Assembly: GCA_963620595.1 (NCBI GenBank)
Contig: CAVFAY010000006.1
Span: 1 to 64,000 of the forward strand
Reading direction: 5' to 3'
DNA length: 64,000 bases
DNA from: Butyricicoccus_A sp963620595
GTDB lineage: Bacteria > Bacillota > Clostridia > Oscillospirales > Butyricicoccaceae
The position numbers and the translations under genes are program-made. The notes beneath the pieces were generated by a model, which worked only from the letters and a program-made list of their open reading frames with translations, was not told where the DNA came from and did no database searches. Positions 7,738 to 16,865 of the stretch are shown here, piece after piece (position 1 is the first letter of the stretch; each line of letters opens with the position of its first letter).

Positions 7738-8445
7738 ATGATGAACGATTACACAGTGTTGATCTGTGATGACAAAGAAGCGGTTCATGAAAGTCTGACC
7801 CGTTTTCTCAACGATGAAGGAATTCACGTCATTTCTGTTTATGACGGAGAGACTGTGCTTTCCGAATGGAAACGACATGAGATTGATTTAATTATCCTAG
7901 ATATTATGCTACCAAATATGAATGGTACGGAAGTCTGTCGCACCATTCGGCGCGAGAGCGAGGTTCCCATTATCTTTCTCAGCGCACGCAGTGAGGAAAT
8001 CGACCGCATTGTCGGATTAGAACTTGGCGGAGACGATTATGTAACCAAGCCATTCTCTCCGAGAGAAGTCTCGCTCCGCGTGAAAAAAATTTTGTCACGC
8101 TCTGCTAAGGCACAGCGTCTTACTACGGATGCTCCGAAGCAAAATATCCTGCATTATCAGGAATTATCTGTCAATTTGGACACGATGGACGTGTTGTCCA
8201 ATGGCGAAAAACTGGACATGACAGCCAAAGAAGTGCATTTACTTGCGTATCTCATTCGCAATGCACAAAAGGTTCTCAACCGAGAACAAATTTTAAAGGC
8301 GGTTTGGGGATATGATTATTATGGGGATACGCGTGCTGTAGATGCCGTTGTCAAACGCATCCGCAGAAAATTACCGACAGAGAATGTTCACTATGCCATT
8401 CAATCCATTTATGGTGTTGGCTATCGGCTCGGAGGCATTACATGA
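7738..8445 (+). CDS. OmpR-family response regulator
   Basis: A 235-aa two-domain response regulator. The receiver has the acidic pair CDD near residue 11, the phospho-acceptor Asp in LIILDIMLP near residue 55, the switch Ser/Thr region IIFLSARS, and the conserved Lys in YVTKPFSP. The C-terminal winged helix (about residues 135-235) ends in YAIQSIYGVGYRL. The start is the first of two adjacent ATG codons, behind AAGGTG. Its stop overlaps the kinase start by ATGA, so they are translationally coupled. The adjacent divergent BCCT gene is a candidate target. Confidence 0.92.
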   Translation: MMNDYTVLICDDKEAVHESLTRFLNDEGIHVISVYDGETVLSEWKRHEIDLIILDIMLPNMNGTEVCRTIRRESEVPIIFLSARSEEIDRIVGLELGGDDYVTKPFSPREVSLRVKKILSRSAKAQRLTTDAPKQNILHYQELSVNLDTMDVLSNGEKLDMTAKEVHLLAYLIRNAQKVLNREQILKAVWGYDYYGDTRAVDAVVKRIRRKLPTENVHYAIQSIYGVGYRLGGIT

Positions 8446-9656
8446 TTTCAGACAACAAATCGGAACGTTATGTCCAAATTGTGCTGTTTTATTGTCTTGT
8501 GTTGTTTGTTGGTCTGTTTTCTATTTATTTCTTTCAGTGCCGCATTCATATGAATATGCGGGATTTAGCACAAAACGCCGCAACGGAAATTTCTGAAACC
8601 GGCAACATCTCCAATCCGGAACAATATTTGACATGCAGCGTCTTATATCAGACGGAAACAGGCACAGAATCCTTGCATACATACTATGGCCAGCACCAGT
8701 TTCCCTTTCAAAAATACACGGATTTATATTCACAATATTATGACAAACAGCGTTCTGTCTATGCCCTTCCATTTTCCGCACAGCCGTTTGCAATTGTCGT
8801 CGTGGCAGGTACTCCGGTCTTTCGAGACAGCACATTTTTGGGAGAAGTATATCTGACGCAATCCCTAGAATATATCCCATTTGTCCTTGTCTCCTATGCA
8901 CTAATCTGCACGCTGCTGTACATTGTTGTGATTTACAGTGTGTTGACACAGCGAAAAAGCCGCGAAGCAGTCGAGGCGATTTATCATCAATATATCGCAA
9001 ACATCAGCCATGAATTAAAAACGCCAATTGCCTCGATTCAGGCGATTACAGAAACGCTAAGCGAAGGCTTGGTCGATGACGAAGCAACTCTCAGCCGCTA
9101 TTACGGCATTATTTCTCGTGAGTCTCGTTTGCTGGAACACTCTGTCTTGCAAATCATTGAACTGTCAAAATTGCAGGACAGCCGCATTACATTTCACAAA
9201 ACAGACGTTGAGCCAGAGGAAATTTTCAATCTGATTCAAGGCCGCTATGTATCGCGCTGTGAAGATCTAGGTCTGTTCTTCTCTATTGAAAAAAGCATTT
9301 GGAATTTGCCCAAGTTATATACAGATCCTGATCGTGTCATACAGCTTTTAGAAATTTTGCTGGATAACGCACTCAAATTCGTCGAAGAAGGCGGCAGTAT
9401 TCTGCTCAACGCCACAACTAAATACGATCAGGCAACGATTCGTGTCAATGACACTGGGAGCGGTATTTCCTCTGACGATTTGCCGCATATTTTTGAACGC
9501 TTTTACAAAAGCGAAGTGGATAATCCAACCGGCAGCGGCTTAGGACTCGCTATCGCCAATGAAATCATCAACGGACTGCATGAAACCATTTGGGTGCAGA
9601 CGGAAGTTGGCAAAGGCACTACCTTTTTCTTTACGGTTCGCACGATTCCTACGTAA
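8442..9656 (+). CDS. Sensor histidine kinase
   Basis: A 404-aa membrane kinase. Membrane segments at about 11-33 and 145-167 bracket an extracytoplasmic sensor of roughly 110 residues. The dimerisation/phospho-acceptor helix is YIANISHELKTPIAS with His near 190, followed by the ATPase boxes DNALKF (N), DTGSGI (G1), IFERFYK (F) and GSGLGLAIA (G2). There is no HAMP-like linker of full length. It phosphorylates the response regulator encoded upstream (ATGA overlap). The sensed signal is unknown; the neighbouring transporter suggests osmotic or quaternary-amine sensing, which is inference. Confidence 0.92.
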   Translation: MISDNKSERYVQIVLFYCLVLFVGLFSIYFFQCRIHMNMRDLAQNAATEISETGNISNPEQYLTCSVLYQTETGTESLHTYYGQHQFPFQKYTDLYSQYYDKQRSVYALPFSAQPFAIVVVAGTPVFRDSTFLGEVYLTQSLEYIPFVLVSYALICTLLYIVVIYSVLTQRKSREAVEAIYHQYIANISHELKTPIASIQAITETLSEGLVDDEATLSRYYGIISRESRLLEHSVLQIIELSKLQDSRITFHKTDVEPEEIFNLIQGRYVSRCEDLGLFFSIEKSIWNLPKLYTDPDRVIQLLEILLDNALKFVEEGGSILLNATTKYDQATIRVNDTGSGISSDDLPHIFERFYKSEVDNPTGSGLGLAIANEIINGLHETIWVQTEVGKGTTFFFTVRTIPT

Positions 9657-9659
9657 CCG

Positions 9660-9698
9660 TATCGCTTCCCGATTGCGGGAAGCGATTTTGCTTTTTCA
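9660..9698 (+). terminator. Terminator after histidine kinase
   Basis: AATCGCTTCCCG-type stem (ATCGCTTCCCG/CGGGAAGCGAT) is followed by TTTGCTTTTT. Confidence 0.75.
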
Positions 9699-9739
9699 TA
9701 TAATATATGTTACAATACGAGGCGAAAGGAGATGATTGC

Positions 9740-10162
9740 ATGATTGTCATCTGTGTCGTTGATGACCACGGCGGGATGCTGTTTAATCAGCGGCGGCAGA
9801 GTCAGGATTGCGTCCTGCGAAAACGCATTTTGCAGCGCACGCATAACAAAAAGTTATGGATGAACGCCTATTCTTACAGACAGTTTGCCGCGGAACAGGC
9901 TTTACAAATCGTTGTGTCAGAACATTTTTTACACGAAGCAGCGGCAGGCGATTTCTGTTTTGTTGAGACCTGTTCTCTGGCAGAAGTTGAGTCTCGCATC
10001 GAGGCTGTCGTTCTGTATCGTTGGAATCGCAGCTATCCCACAGATTTTCGTCTGGATCTTACACTCACACAACCGCATTGGATACAGATAGAAACCACAG
10101 ATTTTGCAGGAAATTCCCATGAGCGCATTACGGAAGAAATATATATCCCTGCATCAAAATAA
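9740..10162 (+). CDS. Conserved hypothetical protein (140 aa)
   Basis: A 140-aa soluble protein with no signal peptide. It starts MIVICVVDDHGGMLFNQRRQSQD and has HNKKLWMNAYS in the middle. I recall similar proteins in Clostridia, sometimes labelled ribonuclease Z, but I see no metallo-hydrolase HxHxDH motif, so that name is not supported. The GGMLFNNRRQSQD-like block followed by a KLWMN block appears to be the conserved core. The start at 9740 follows AAAGGAGATG. It lies 15 bp before the secreted SLH-nuclease gene, so the two are probably co-transcribed, but the functional link is unknown. Confidence 0.75.
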   Translation: MIVICVVDDHGGMLFNQRRQSQDCVLRKRILQRTHNKKLWMNAYSYRQFAAEQALQIVVSEHFLHEAAAGDFCFVETCSLAEVESRIEAVVLYRWNRSYPTDFRLDLTLTQPHWIQIETTDFAGNSHERITEEIYIPASK

Positions 10163-10177
10163 AAAGGAGATATACTT

Positions 10178-11632
10178 TTGAAAAAAATCAAACAGAGATT
10201 CGGCGCTTGCCTGTTGACAGCAGTTCTCACTGTAAGTACAATTTGTACCGGTGCTTCTGCATGGAATACGCCGACAAAGGTCGCCCATCGTTTTGCAGAC
10301 GTCAGTTCCTCTGACTGGTTCTGCGGTGCAGTGCAAACTGTATTTGATAAAGGATACATGAGCGGCACATCCAATACGACCTTTGTTCCGCGCGGCGCAA
10401 CCACTCGCGCAGCATTCGTGCAAATGCTGTATAACATGGCAGGGAAACCTGCTGTTAGCGGAAACAATCCGTTTCACGATGTAAAATCCGGAGATTGGTA
10501 TTATTCCGCTGTCCTTTGGGCATACCAATACGGTGTTACAAACGGTACATCTGCGACAACGTTTAGTCCAAATGCCAACGTCACACGCGAACAGTTGGCA
10601 GTATTTCTTCATGCCAATGCCGGAAAACCATATGCCAACGGCAGTTTGTCCAACTTTGCGGACAGCAATCGCGTAGACAGTTGGGCAACAACCGCGATGC
10701 GCTGGGCAGTGCAAAACGGTGTTATCTCCGGTTCCGTCTCAAACGGCAAGCGATATTTAAAACCACTGGACAACGCAACCCGCGCAGAAACGGCAACGAT
10801 GCTGTCAAATTACACTGGCGGCATCGAAAGCAAACCGGCAGCGATTTCTCCGACTGGCTTCCGGTATGATGATGTACCAGATTATTCCGGTGCGGCATAT
10901 GCAGTTGTCAACAACAATACACCGTTTTTTACCAGTTCTGACAAAACGACTATTTCTTTCGAGCAATACAGTAATTTGGACTGGATGGGACGCTGCGATG
11001 AAGCATATGCCAACGTCGGCGTTGATCTGATGCCGACAGAACCGCGCAGCGACATCAGCAGTGTCAAACCAACCGGTTGGCATTCGGTAAAATATGACAT
11101 TGTAGACGGCAAGTATTTATATAACCGCTGCCATCTGATCGGTTATCAATTGACCGCGGAGAATGCGAACAAATTAAATCTCATCACTGGCACGCGCTAT
11201 CTCAATGTGCAAGGTATGTTGGATTTTGAAAATATGGTCGCAGACTACGTGAAAGAAACCAAAAACCATGTATTGTATCGCGTCACACCGGTATTTGAGG
11301 GAGACGATGCGGTTGCAAACGGTGTGCTGATGGAGGCACAGTCCGTTGAGGACAATGGCGCAGGTATTACCTTCTGCGTATACTGTTATAATGTACAGCC
11401 TGGTATCGTGGTGGATTATGTGACCGGCGACAGCTATCAAACCTCTACACCTTCTCAGCCGAGCGGCGAAACAACTGGAACATATATTTTGAATACCAAT
11501 TCTAAGAAGTTCCACAAACAAAGCTGTTCCAGTGTCAATAAAATCAGCGCGGCAAATAAGAAATCGTTTACCGGAAAGCGTTCGGATTTAATCTCGCAGG
11601 GTTATTCCCCTTGCGGAACATGTAAGCCGTAA
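10178..11632 (+). CDS. Secreted SLH-domain DNA/RNA non-specific endonuclease
   Basis: A 484-aa secreted protein starting at TTG behind AAAAGGAGA. Residues 1-28 form a signal peptide (cleavage near ASA). Three S-layer homology repeats follow, beginning FADVSSSDWF (39), FHDVKSGDWY (98) and FADSNRVDSW (158), which would anchor it to secondary cell-wall polymer. Residues about 225-405 match EndoA/NucA-type non-specific nucleases: LYNRCHLIGYQL holds the catalytic His near 316 in a variant of the DRGH motif, and NLITGTRYLN holds the metal-binding Asn. The C-terminal tail (434-484) is a small cysteine-containing domain with KFHKQSCSSV and GYSPCGTCKP, like those appended to clostridial surface nucleases. 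Probably degrades extracellular DNA for nutrients or uptake. Confidence 0.85.
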   Translation: MKKIKQRFGACLLTAVLTVSTICTGASAWNTPTKVAHRFADVSSSDWFCGAVQTVFDKGYMSGTSNTTFVPRGATTRAAFVQMLYNMAGKPAVSGNNPFHDVKSGDWYYSAVLWAYQYGVTNGTSATTFSPNANVTREQLAVFLHANAGKPYANGSLSNFADSNRVDSWATTAMRWAVQNGVISGSVSNGKRYLKPLDNATRAETATMLSNYTGGIESKPAAISPTGFRYDDVPDYSGAAYAVVNNNTPFFTSSDKTTISFEQYSNLDWMGRCDEAYANVGVDLMPTEPRSDISSVKPTGWHSVKYDIVDGKYLYNRCHLIGYQLTAENANKLNLITGTRYLNVQGMLDFENMVADYVKETKNHVLYRVTPVFEGDDAVANGVLMEAQSVEDNGAGITFCVYCYNVQPGIVVDYVTGDSYQTSTPSQPSGETTGTYILNTNSKKFHKQSCSSVNKISAANKKSFTGKRSDLISQGYSPCGTCKP

Positions 11633-11650
11633 AATGCACGCTCTCATACA

Positions 11651-11688
11651 CAAAAGGCGGCAGGAAAAATCCTGCCGCCTTTTGTTTT
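11651..11688 (+). terminator. Terminator between nuclease and glgP genes
   Basis: AAAAGGCGGCAGG/CCTGCCGCCTTTT with loop AAAAAT. It can serve both convergent genes. Confidence 0.85.
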
Positions 11689-11704
11689 ATCTGATTGTCA
11701 GCAA

Positions 11705-14086
11705 TTAATCGAATTCAATCGGATCAATGTGCCAAATGTTATCAGCGTAATCCTTGATGGTACGATCCGAGCTGAACTTACCTGCGTTGCAGATATTTCT
11801 CCAGCACTTCTCAGCGAATGCGTACTTATCCTTGTAATCGTTATTGATCTTGAGCTTAGCATCTACATAGCTCTGGAAGTCATACATCAGGAAGTACTTA
11901 TCCGGATGGCTCTGACCCCAATCGACGTTGTGGATGATGGAATCGTACAGCTCCTTGAACATGCCGGTGCCGCCATCGTCCAATGTGCCGTTTACGAGAG
12001 CTTCCATGACGCGCTTGATCTTCGGATCGTTGTTGTAGATGTGATACGGAATATAGTTGTTGTGCTCTTCCTTCTCAATCTCATCAACGGTTGCACCGAA
12101 GATGTACTCGTTCTCCATGCCAGCTTCCTGTGCAATCTCTACGTTTGCGCCGTCCAGCGTACCCAGAGTAACAGCACCATTGAGCATCAGCTTCATGTTG
12201 CCGGTACCAGAAGCCTCGGTACCAGCAGTAGAAATCTGCTCAGATACGTTTGCAGCTGCTACCAGCTTCTCTGCATAGGATACGTTGTAGTTCTGTACGA
12301 AGATAACACGCAGCTTATCACGAACCTGACCGTCGTTCTCTACGAGACGAGCAATTTCGTTAATCAGCTTGATGATGCCCTTTGCACGCACATATCCCGG
12401 AGCAGCCTTTGCGCCGAAGATAAAGGTGGTCGGATGGAAGTCCTGAATGGAGCCGTCCTTCAAACCGTAGTAAATATACAGGATGGACAATGCGTTCAGG
12501 AACTGACGCTTGTACTCATGCAAACGCTTGATCTGGATATCATAGATAGAATCCTTGATCGGAGCGGTGCCATCATGCTTGAGCATGAACAGACCCAGCT
12601 GATGCTTTTTCTTATGCTTGATCTCCCAGAACTCGTCGAGAACCTTCTTATCGGTTGCATACTTCTCCAGCTTCTTGAGCTGCGGCAGATCGGTTACCCA
12701 ATCGTCCGAACCAAGCAGGCGAGTAATCATAGCAGACAGCTCGCGGTTGTTCATTGCCAGCCAACGACGCTGGGTGATACCGTTGGTCTTGTTCTGGAAG
12801 CGCTCCGGCCACATCTCATAGAAGGAATGCAGGGTGCTCTTCTTCAGAATCTCGGTATGGATAGCAGCTACACCGTTTACATAGCTGGAACCGTACATAG
12901 CCAGGTTTGCCATGTGAACCATATCATGCTTGATGATCTGGACATCCTGAATGAAGTCCGGGTTGCGCTTCTGCTGATACAGCTCGTCAATGAAGCGGTT
13001 GTTGATCTTCTCGATGATTTCGTAGATGTCCGGAACAACCTCGATGATCAGATGCTTGTTCCACTTCTCCAGTGCTTCCGGCAGGATGGTGTGGTTGGTG
13101 TAAGCAAAGGTCTTCTTTGCGATATTGAGGGCATCCTCGAAGCTAACGCCTTCATATCTGGTCAGCTGACGAATCAGCTCTGGAATCGAGATAACTGGAT
13201 GGGTATCATTCAGCTGGATGGCATTGAAGTCTGCAAAGTGCGAGAAGTCTTTGCCGTGTACCAGCTTGTAGTTCTTAATCATATCCTGCAGCGATGCGCA
13301 GCAGAAGAAGTACTGCTGCTTCAGGCGCAGCTTCTTGCCTTCATCCGTCGAGTCATTCGGGTACAGAACACGAGAAATATCCTCTGCGCGGTTCTTCTCG
13401 CGAACGGATGCTTCATAGTGCTGATCGTTGAACTCATTGAAGTCGAAGGAAGACAGCGGCTCAGCCTGCCACAGACGCAGGTTGCCGATGTGCTTGGTGC
13501 CGTAGCCGATAACCGGCAGGTCATACGGTACTGCGCGAACGGTCTGATCGGCAAAGTGAACGAGAACAGCATCGGAATCAACGCGGATGCTCCACGGATC
13601 GCCGAAACGGGTCCAGTCATCAGCGGTTTCCTTCTGGAAGCCGTCCTGAATATACTGCTTGAACAGACCATATTTATAACGAATGCCGTAGCCGTCGAGC
13701 GGAAGATCCAGCGTTGCTGCGGAATCCAGGAAACATGCAGCCAGACGACCCAGACCGCCGTTGCCCAGAGAAGCATCTTCTACTTCTTCCAAGTCGGACA
13801 GCTTGAGGCCACGCTCGTTAAACAGTTTTTCTACTTCATCGTAAATACCAAGGCAAAGCAGATTGTTATAGATCGCACGGCCGATCAAAAATTCTGCAGA
13901 CATATAGTATGCATGTCGTGCTTCTCTATGCAGCTTCTGACTTTCCTTCCACGGAGTTGCAATCTGTGCCATAATTGCTTTAGAAAGAGCGTGATGAATA
14001 TCCTGTGCATTGGCTTCATTCAAGTCCTTGCAGCGGTCACTCTTCAGGTATACTTCCATCTCTTCCATCAGTTTGGTACAATTCAT
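11705..14086 (-). CDS. glgP: Glycogen/starch phosphorylase
   Basis: A 793-aa GT35 alpha-glucan phosphorylase that releases glucose-1-phosphate from storage glycogen using orthophosphate and PLP. Seen: the N-terminal GRLAACFLDSAATL block, GYGIRYKYGLFKQ, and EASGTGNMKLMLNGA with the PLP-binding Lys near residue 632. Length is slightly shorter than E. coli GlgP, as usual for Firmicutes. The start at 14086 follows AAAGGTGG; an in-frame extension upstream crosses the promoter. No other glycogen genes are adjacent, so it stands alone here with its own promoter. Confidence 0.95.
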   Translation of the reverse strand: MNCTKLMEEMEVYLKSDRCKDLNEANAQDIHHALSKAIMAQIATPWKESQKLHREARHAYYMSAEFLIGRAIYNNLLCLGIYDEVEKLFNERGLKLSDLEEVEDASLGNGGLGRLAACFLDSAATLDLPLDGYGIRYKYGLFKQYIQDGFQKETADDWTRFGDPWSIRVDSDAVLVHFADQTVRAVPYDLPVIGYGTKHIGNLRLWQAEPLSSFDFNEFNDQHYEASVREKNRAEDISRVLYPNDSTDEGKKLRLKQQYFFCCASLQDMIKNYKLVHGKDFSHFADFNAIQLNDTHPVISIPELIRQLTRYEGVSFEDALNIAKKTFAYTNHTILPEALEKWNKHLIIEVVPDIYEIIEKINNRFIDELYQQKRNPDFIQDVQIIKHDMVHMANLAMYGSSYVNGVAAIHTEILKKSTLHSFYEMWPERFQNKTNGITQRRWLAMNNRELSAMITRLLGSDDWVTDLPQLKKLEKYATDKKVLDEFWEIKHKKKHQLGLFMLKHDGTAPIKDSIYDIQIKRLHEYKRQFLNALSILYIYYGLKDGSIQDFHPTTFIFGAKAAPGYVRAKGIIKLINEIARLVENDGQVRDKLRVIFVQNYNVSYAEKLVAAANVSEQISTAGTEASGTGNMKLMLNGAVTLGTLDGANVEIAQEAGMENEYIFGATVDEIEKEEHNNYIPYHIYNNDPKIKRVMEALVNGTLDDGGTGMFKELYDSIIHNVDWGQSHPDKYFLMYDFQSYVDAKLKINNDYKDKYAFAEKCWRNICNAGKFSSDRTIKDYADNIWHIDPIEFD

Positions 14087-14218
14087 AGTGTGTCTACCAC
14101 CTTTCTCTGACAGTAGGCAAATGCAGACCCTGTCGCAGGGTTTCGACAGCGGCGCGGTAACTCTTCTCCATCTTACGCGCACCGTTTTTGCCCGCCATAT
14201 GTGCCTTACGCTGATATG

Positions 14219-14247
14219 ATTATAGCATACCATTTTGATATTTTCAA
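14219..14247 (-). promoter_or_regulatory. glgP promoter
   Basis: On the minus strand TTGAAA (14242-14247) and an extended TGC-TATAAT (-10 at 14219-14224) are separated by 17 bp. The leader to the start is about 125 nt and contains no recognised riboswitch. Confidence 0.65.
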
Positions 14248-14410
14248 TAAAAAAATGGTAAAAGCATGTAATTTTCTTGTTCATATGTACCTTCTGTAAC
14301 AATTTCAATGTGTTTTTTCGTATCTTCGCAAAGTTCGATTTTTGTTTTTATATCACACAAAGTAATATTTCCCAGTCTTCTGGCAGAAAAAATATTTTCC
14401 GTTCGCCCAC

Positions 14411-14439
14411 TTGACAATGCGATACTTCTGTGGTACTTT
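14411..14439 (+). promoter_or_regulatory. trp operon promoter
   Basis: TTGACA (14411-14416) and TACTTT (14434-14439) are 17 bp apart, with a TG dinucleotide one base upstream of the -10. It precedes the T-box leader. Confidence 0.6.
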
Positions 14440-14449
14440 TAATATAACA

Positions 14450-14750
14450 TTTGAAAACCGTTGATCGAGACAAGTATGTTTCGTGAAGTACGCACAGAGA
14501 GCTGTAGATGGTGGGATTACAGCGGTACGGATGATACAGAATGGACTCGTGAGGGCAGCCTGAACGCCGTGTTGGCAAGTAGGCGCTGACGGATTCCCGC
14601 CGTTATCGTGGAACGCACATGTTGGTGTGCGATGAGTGGTCGATTTCTTCCCGGAACATCGGCAATATGGGTGGCACCGCAGAAGCTGATAGCTTTTGTC
14701 CCAGAGATCTAGCAGAGATGCAGACTCGGGATGAAGGCTTTTTTTATTGC
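14450..14750 (+). ncRNA. Tryptophan T-box leader
   Basis: A T-box antitermination leader between the promoter and trpE. The T-box sequence TGGGTGGCACCGCAG lies at 14668-14682, so the UGGC acceptor-pairing bases fit a tRNA with G73, as in tRNA-Trp. Stem I contains an AGAGAGC block and a GAA-TGG-A segment at 14539-14545; the TGG (14542-14544) is the tryptophan specifier codon. A competing terminator runs from AGC at 14691 to the GGCTTTTTTT at about 14742. Uncharged tRNA-Trp would stabilise the antiterminator and switch on the trp operon. The whole 700-bp gap between glgP and trpE is accounted for by the glgP leader, both promoters and this RNA. Confidence 0.92.
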
Positions 14751-14788
14751 CTTTTCCTACTGCATCCATTCAGAAAGGACGATAAACC

Positions 14789-16255
14789 ATGCTGAAACCT
14801 ACTTCTTCCGAAATTCAAGCATATGCAGCGGACTATTCGATGATTCCGCTGTGCCGCGAAATTTATGCTGATGTTACCACGCCAATCGCACTGCTGCGAA
14901 AGATCGCGCAGGTATCCAACCGATACTTCCTGCTGGAAAGCGTAGAAGGCGGCGAGCGCTGGGGACGCTACTCGTTCCTCGGATACGACCCACTCGTACA
15001 TATCGTATGTAAGGATCATGTCGTCACCGCAGAGTATGCAGACGGACACCGCGAGAGCGTGACAACAGACCAGCCAAACAATATTCTCCGAAAACTGATG
15101 GCGCAGTACAAAGCACCGCGCATCGAAGGCTTCCCGCCATTTACCGGCGGCCTGGTTGGTTATTACGCATATCGCATGATTGGCTATGCAGAGCCGACAC
15201 TGAATCTGCGTTCTAGCGATGTTGATGATTTCGACCTGATGCTGTTTGACAAGGTCATCGCTTACGACCATCTGTCGCAAAAAATTGATGTCATCGTCAA
15301 CATGCCAACCGACAACGTGCTGGAAAACTACGGCACGGCACGCGCAGAGATCGAAAAAATGATCCGTCTGATCCGTGAGCCGATGCAGCTTCCGGTCACT
15401 CGCAAGCACTGCAAACCGCAGTTCACCTGCAACGTGACCAAGGAAGAATATTGCGACATCGTCAACAAAACCAAGCAGTATATTGTAGACGGTGATATTT
15501 TCCAGGCAGTTCTCTCCCGCCGATTTGAGACACCATATACCGACAGCCTGCTGGATGCCTATCGCGTTCTGCGCACCACCAATCCTTCCCCGTACATGGT
15601 TTATCTGCATCGGGACGACATTGAGCTAATGAGCACCTCTCCGGAGACCTTGGTTCGTCTAAGAAATGGCCGTCTGGCCACCTTCCCAGTCGCCGGTTCC
15701 CGTCCGCGCGGTGCAGACAAAGAAGAAGATCTTGCACTGGAAAAGGATCTGTTGTCGGATGAAAAGGAGCTTGCCGAGCACAACATGCTTGTAGATTTGG
15801 GCAGAAACGACATCGGAAAGCTGTCTAAGTTCGGTTCCGTCGAAGTAACCGACTATCAGATGATTCATCGGTACTCCCGTATCATGCATATTACCTCTGT
15901 TGTCGAGGGTAATATTCTCCCGAAATTCGATGCATTTGACGCCATCTCCACCCTGCTCCCCGCCGGAACCTTATCCGGTGCGCCTAAGATTCGCGCTTGC
16001 GAAATCATCGAGGAACTAGAGCCGTGTGCACGAGGCGTATATGGCGGCGCACTCGGCTATGTCGATTTCACCGGCAATATGGATACCTGTATTGCCATTC
16101 GTATGGCAGTGAAAAAGAATGGCAGAGTCACAGTGCAGGCAGGCGGCGGCATCGTCGCTGATTCCGTACCGGAAAACGAATACATGGAATCTCAAAACAA
16201 GGCCGGCGCAGTGATCGCTGCGATTGAACGCGCCGCTGAAGTGGACGCAGATTGA
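14789..16255 (+). CDS. trpE: Anthranilate synthase component I
   Basis: A 488-aa chorismate-binding subunit that makes anthranilate from chorismate with ammonia or with glutamine-derived ammonia from TrpG. The N-terminal domain has LLESVEGGERWGRYSFLG, the tryptophan feedback-site region, and the catalytic domain has PSPYMVYL, SPETLVRL, GSRPRGADKEED, DLGRNDIGK, LPAGTLSGAPKIRA and the closing GGGIVADSVPENEY. Length is normal. First gene of a seven-gene trp operon, separated from trpG by 13 bp. Transcription is controlled by the upstream T-box. Confidence 0.96.
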   Translation: MLKPTSSEIQAYAADYSMIPLCREIYADVTTPIALLRKIAQVSNRYFLLESVEGGERWGRYSFLGYDPLVHIVCKDHVVTAEYADGHRESVTTDQPNNILRKLMAQYKAPRIEGFPPFTGGLVGYYAYRMIGYAEPTLNLRSSDVDDFDLMLFDKVIAYDHLSQKIDVIVNMPTDNVLENYGTARAEIEKMIRLIREPMQLPVTRKHCKPQFTCNVTKEEYCDIVNKTKQYIVDGDIFQAVLSRRFETPYTDSLLDAYRVLRTTNPSPYMVYLHRDDIELMSTSPETLVRLRNGRLATFPVAGSRPRGADKEEDLALEKDLLSDEKELAEHNMLVDLGRNDIGKLSKFGSVEVTDYQMIHRYSRIMHITSVVEGNILPKFDAFDAISTLLPAGTLSGAPKIRACEIIEELEPCARGVYGGALGYVDFTGNMDTCIAIRMAVKKNGRVTVQAGGGIVADSVPENEYMESQNKAGAVIAAIERAAEVDAD

Positions 16256-16268
16256 GAGGTGCTTTGCA

Positions 16269-16829
16269 ATGCTTTTACTCATTGATAATTACGACAGCTT
16301 TTCTTATAATTTATATCAGATGTGCGGCACCATTGAACCGGATATTCGCGTGTACCGCAATGATCGCATCACGCTGGATGAAATCCGCAAGCTGAATCCT
16401 GATCACATCATCCTCTCCCCCGGTCCGGGTCGTCCGTGCGATGCCGGTATTTGTGAGGATGTCATTCGAGAATTCGCCGGAAAAATCCCGATTCTCGGTG
16501 TATGCCTCGGTCATCAGGCGATTTGCGAAGTATACGGCGGCACAGTCACCCATGCCAAGCACTTGATGCACGGCAAACAGAGCATCGTCTCTCTGGATCA
16601 CAGCTGTCCGTTGTTTGCCGGTCTGGCAGATGAAATGGCAGTTGCTCGGTATCATTCTCTGATTGGCACCGACCTGCCGGATACACTCAAGGTTGTATCT
16701 ACCGATTCTATCGGTGAAGTGATGGCAGTGATGGACAGAGACAAACAGGTATTCGGCTTACAGTTCCATCCGGAATCCATTCTCACCCCGCAGGGTTTTG
16801 TTTTGTTAAAAAACTTCCTCTCCATCTGA
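16269..16829 (+). CDS. trpG: Anthranilate synthase component II (glutamine amidotransferase)
   Basis: A 186-aa class I amidotransferase subunit that supplies ammonia to TrpE. Seen: MLLLIDNYDSFSYNL at the start, LSPGPGRP, the nucleophile elbow GVCLGHQAI with catalytic Cys near residue 80, and FGLQFHPESI with the catalytic His and Glu. The start at 16269 is the family start; a longer in-frame reading overlaps trpE and would not align. It is a stand-alone TrpG, not fused to TrpD as in enterobacteria. It could also serve p-aminobenzoate synthesis, but no pabB is near. Confidence 0.94.
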   Translation: MLLLIDNYDSFSYNLYQMCGTIEPDIRVYRNDRITLDEIRKLNPDHIILSPGPGRPCDAGICEDVIREFAGKIPILGVCLGHQAICEVYGGTVTHAKHLMHGKQSIVSLDHSCPLFAGLADEMAVARYHSLIGTDLPDTLKVVSTDSIGEVMAVMDRDKQVFGLQFHPESILTPQGFVLLKNFLSI

Positions 16830-16865
16830 AAGCATATCTATTCTATATAAAGGAGCGTCCTCGTT

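Noticed and set aside
9740..10162. Ribonuclease Z
   Set aside because: No HxHxDH metal motif and only 140 aa; the label would be an annotation error.
11729..14110. A 793-codon open frame antisense to glgP
   Set aside because: It mirrors glgP in length, has no ribosome binding site, and reads as low-quality hydrophobic sequence; a codon-bias shadow.
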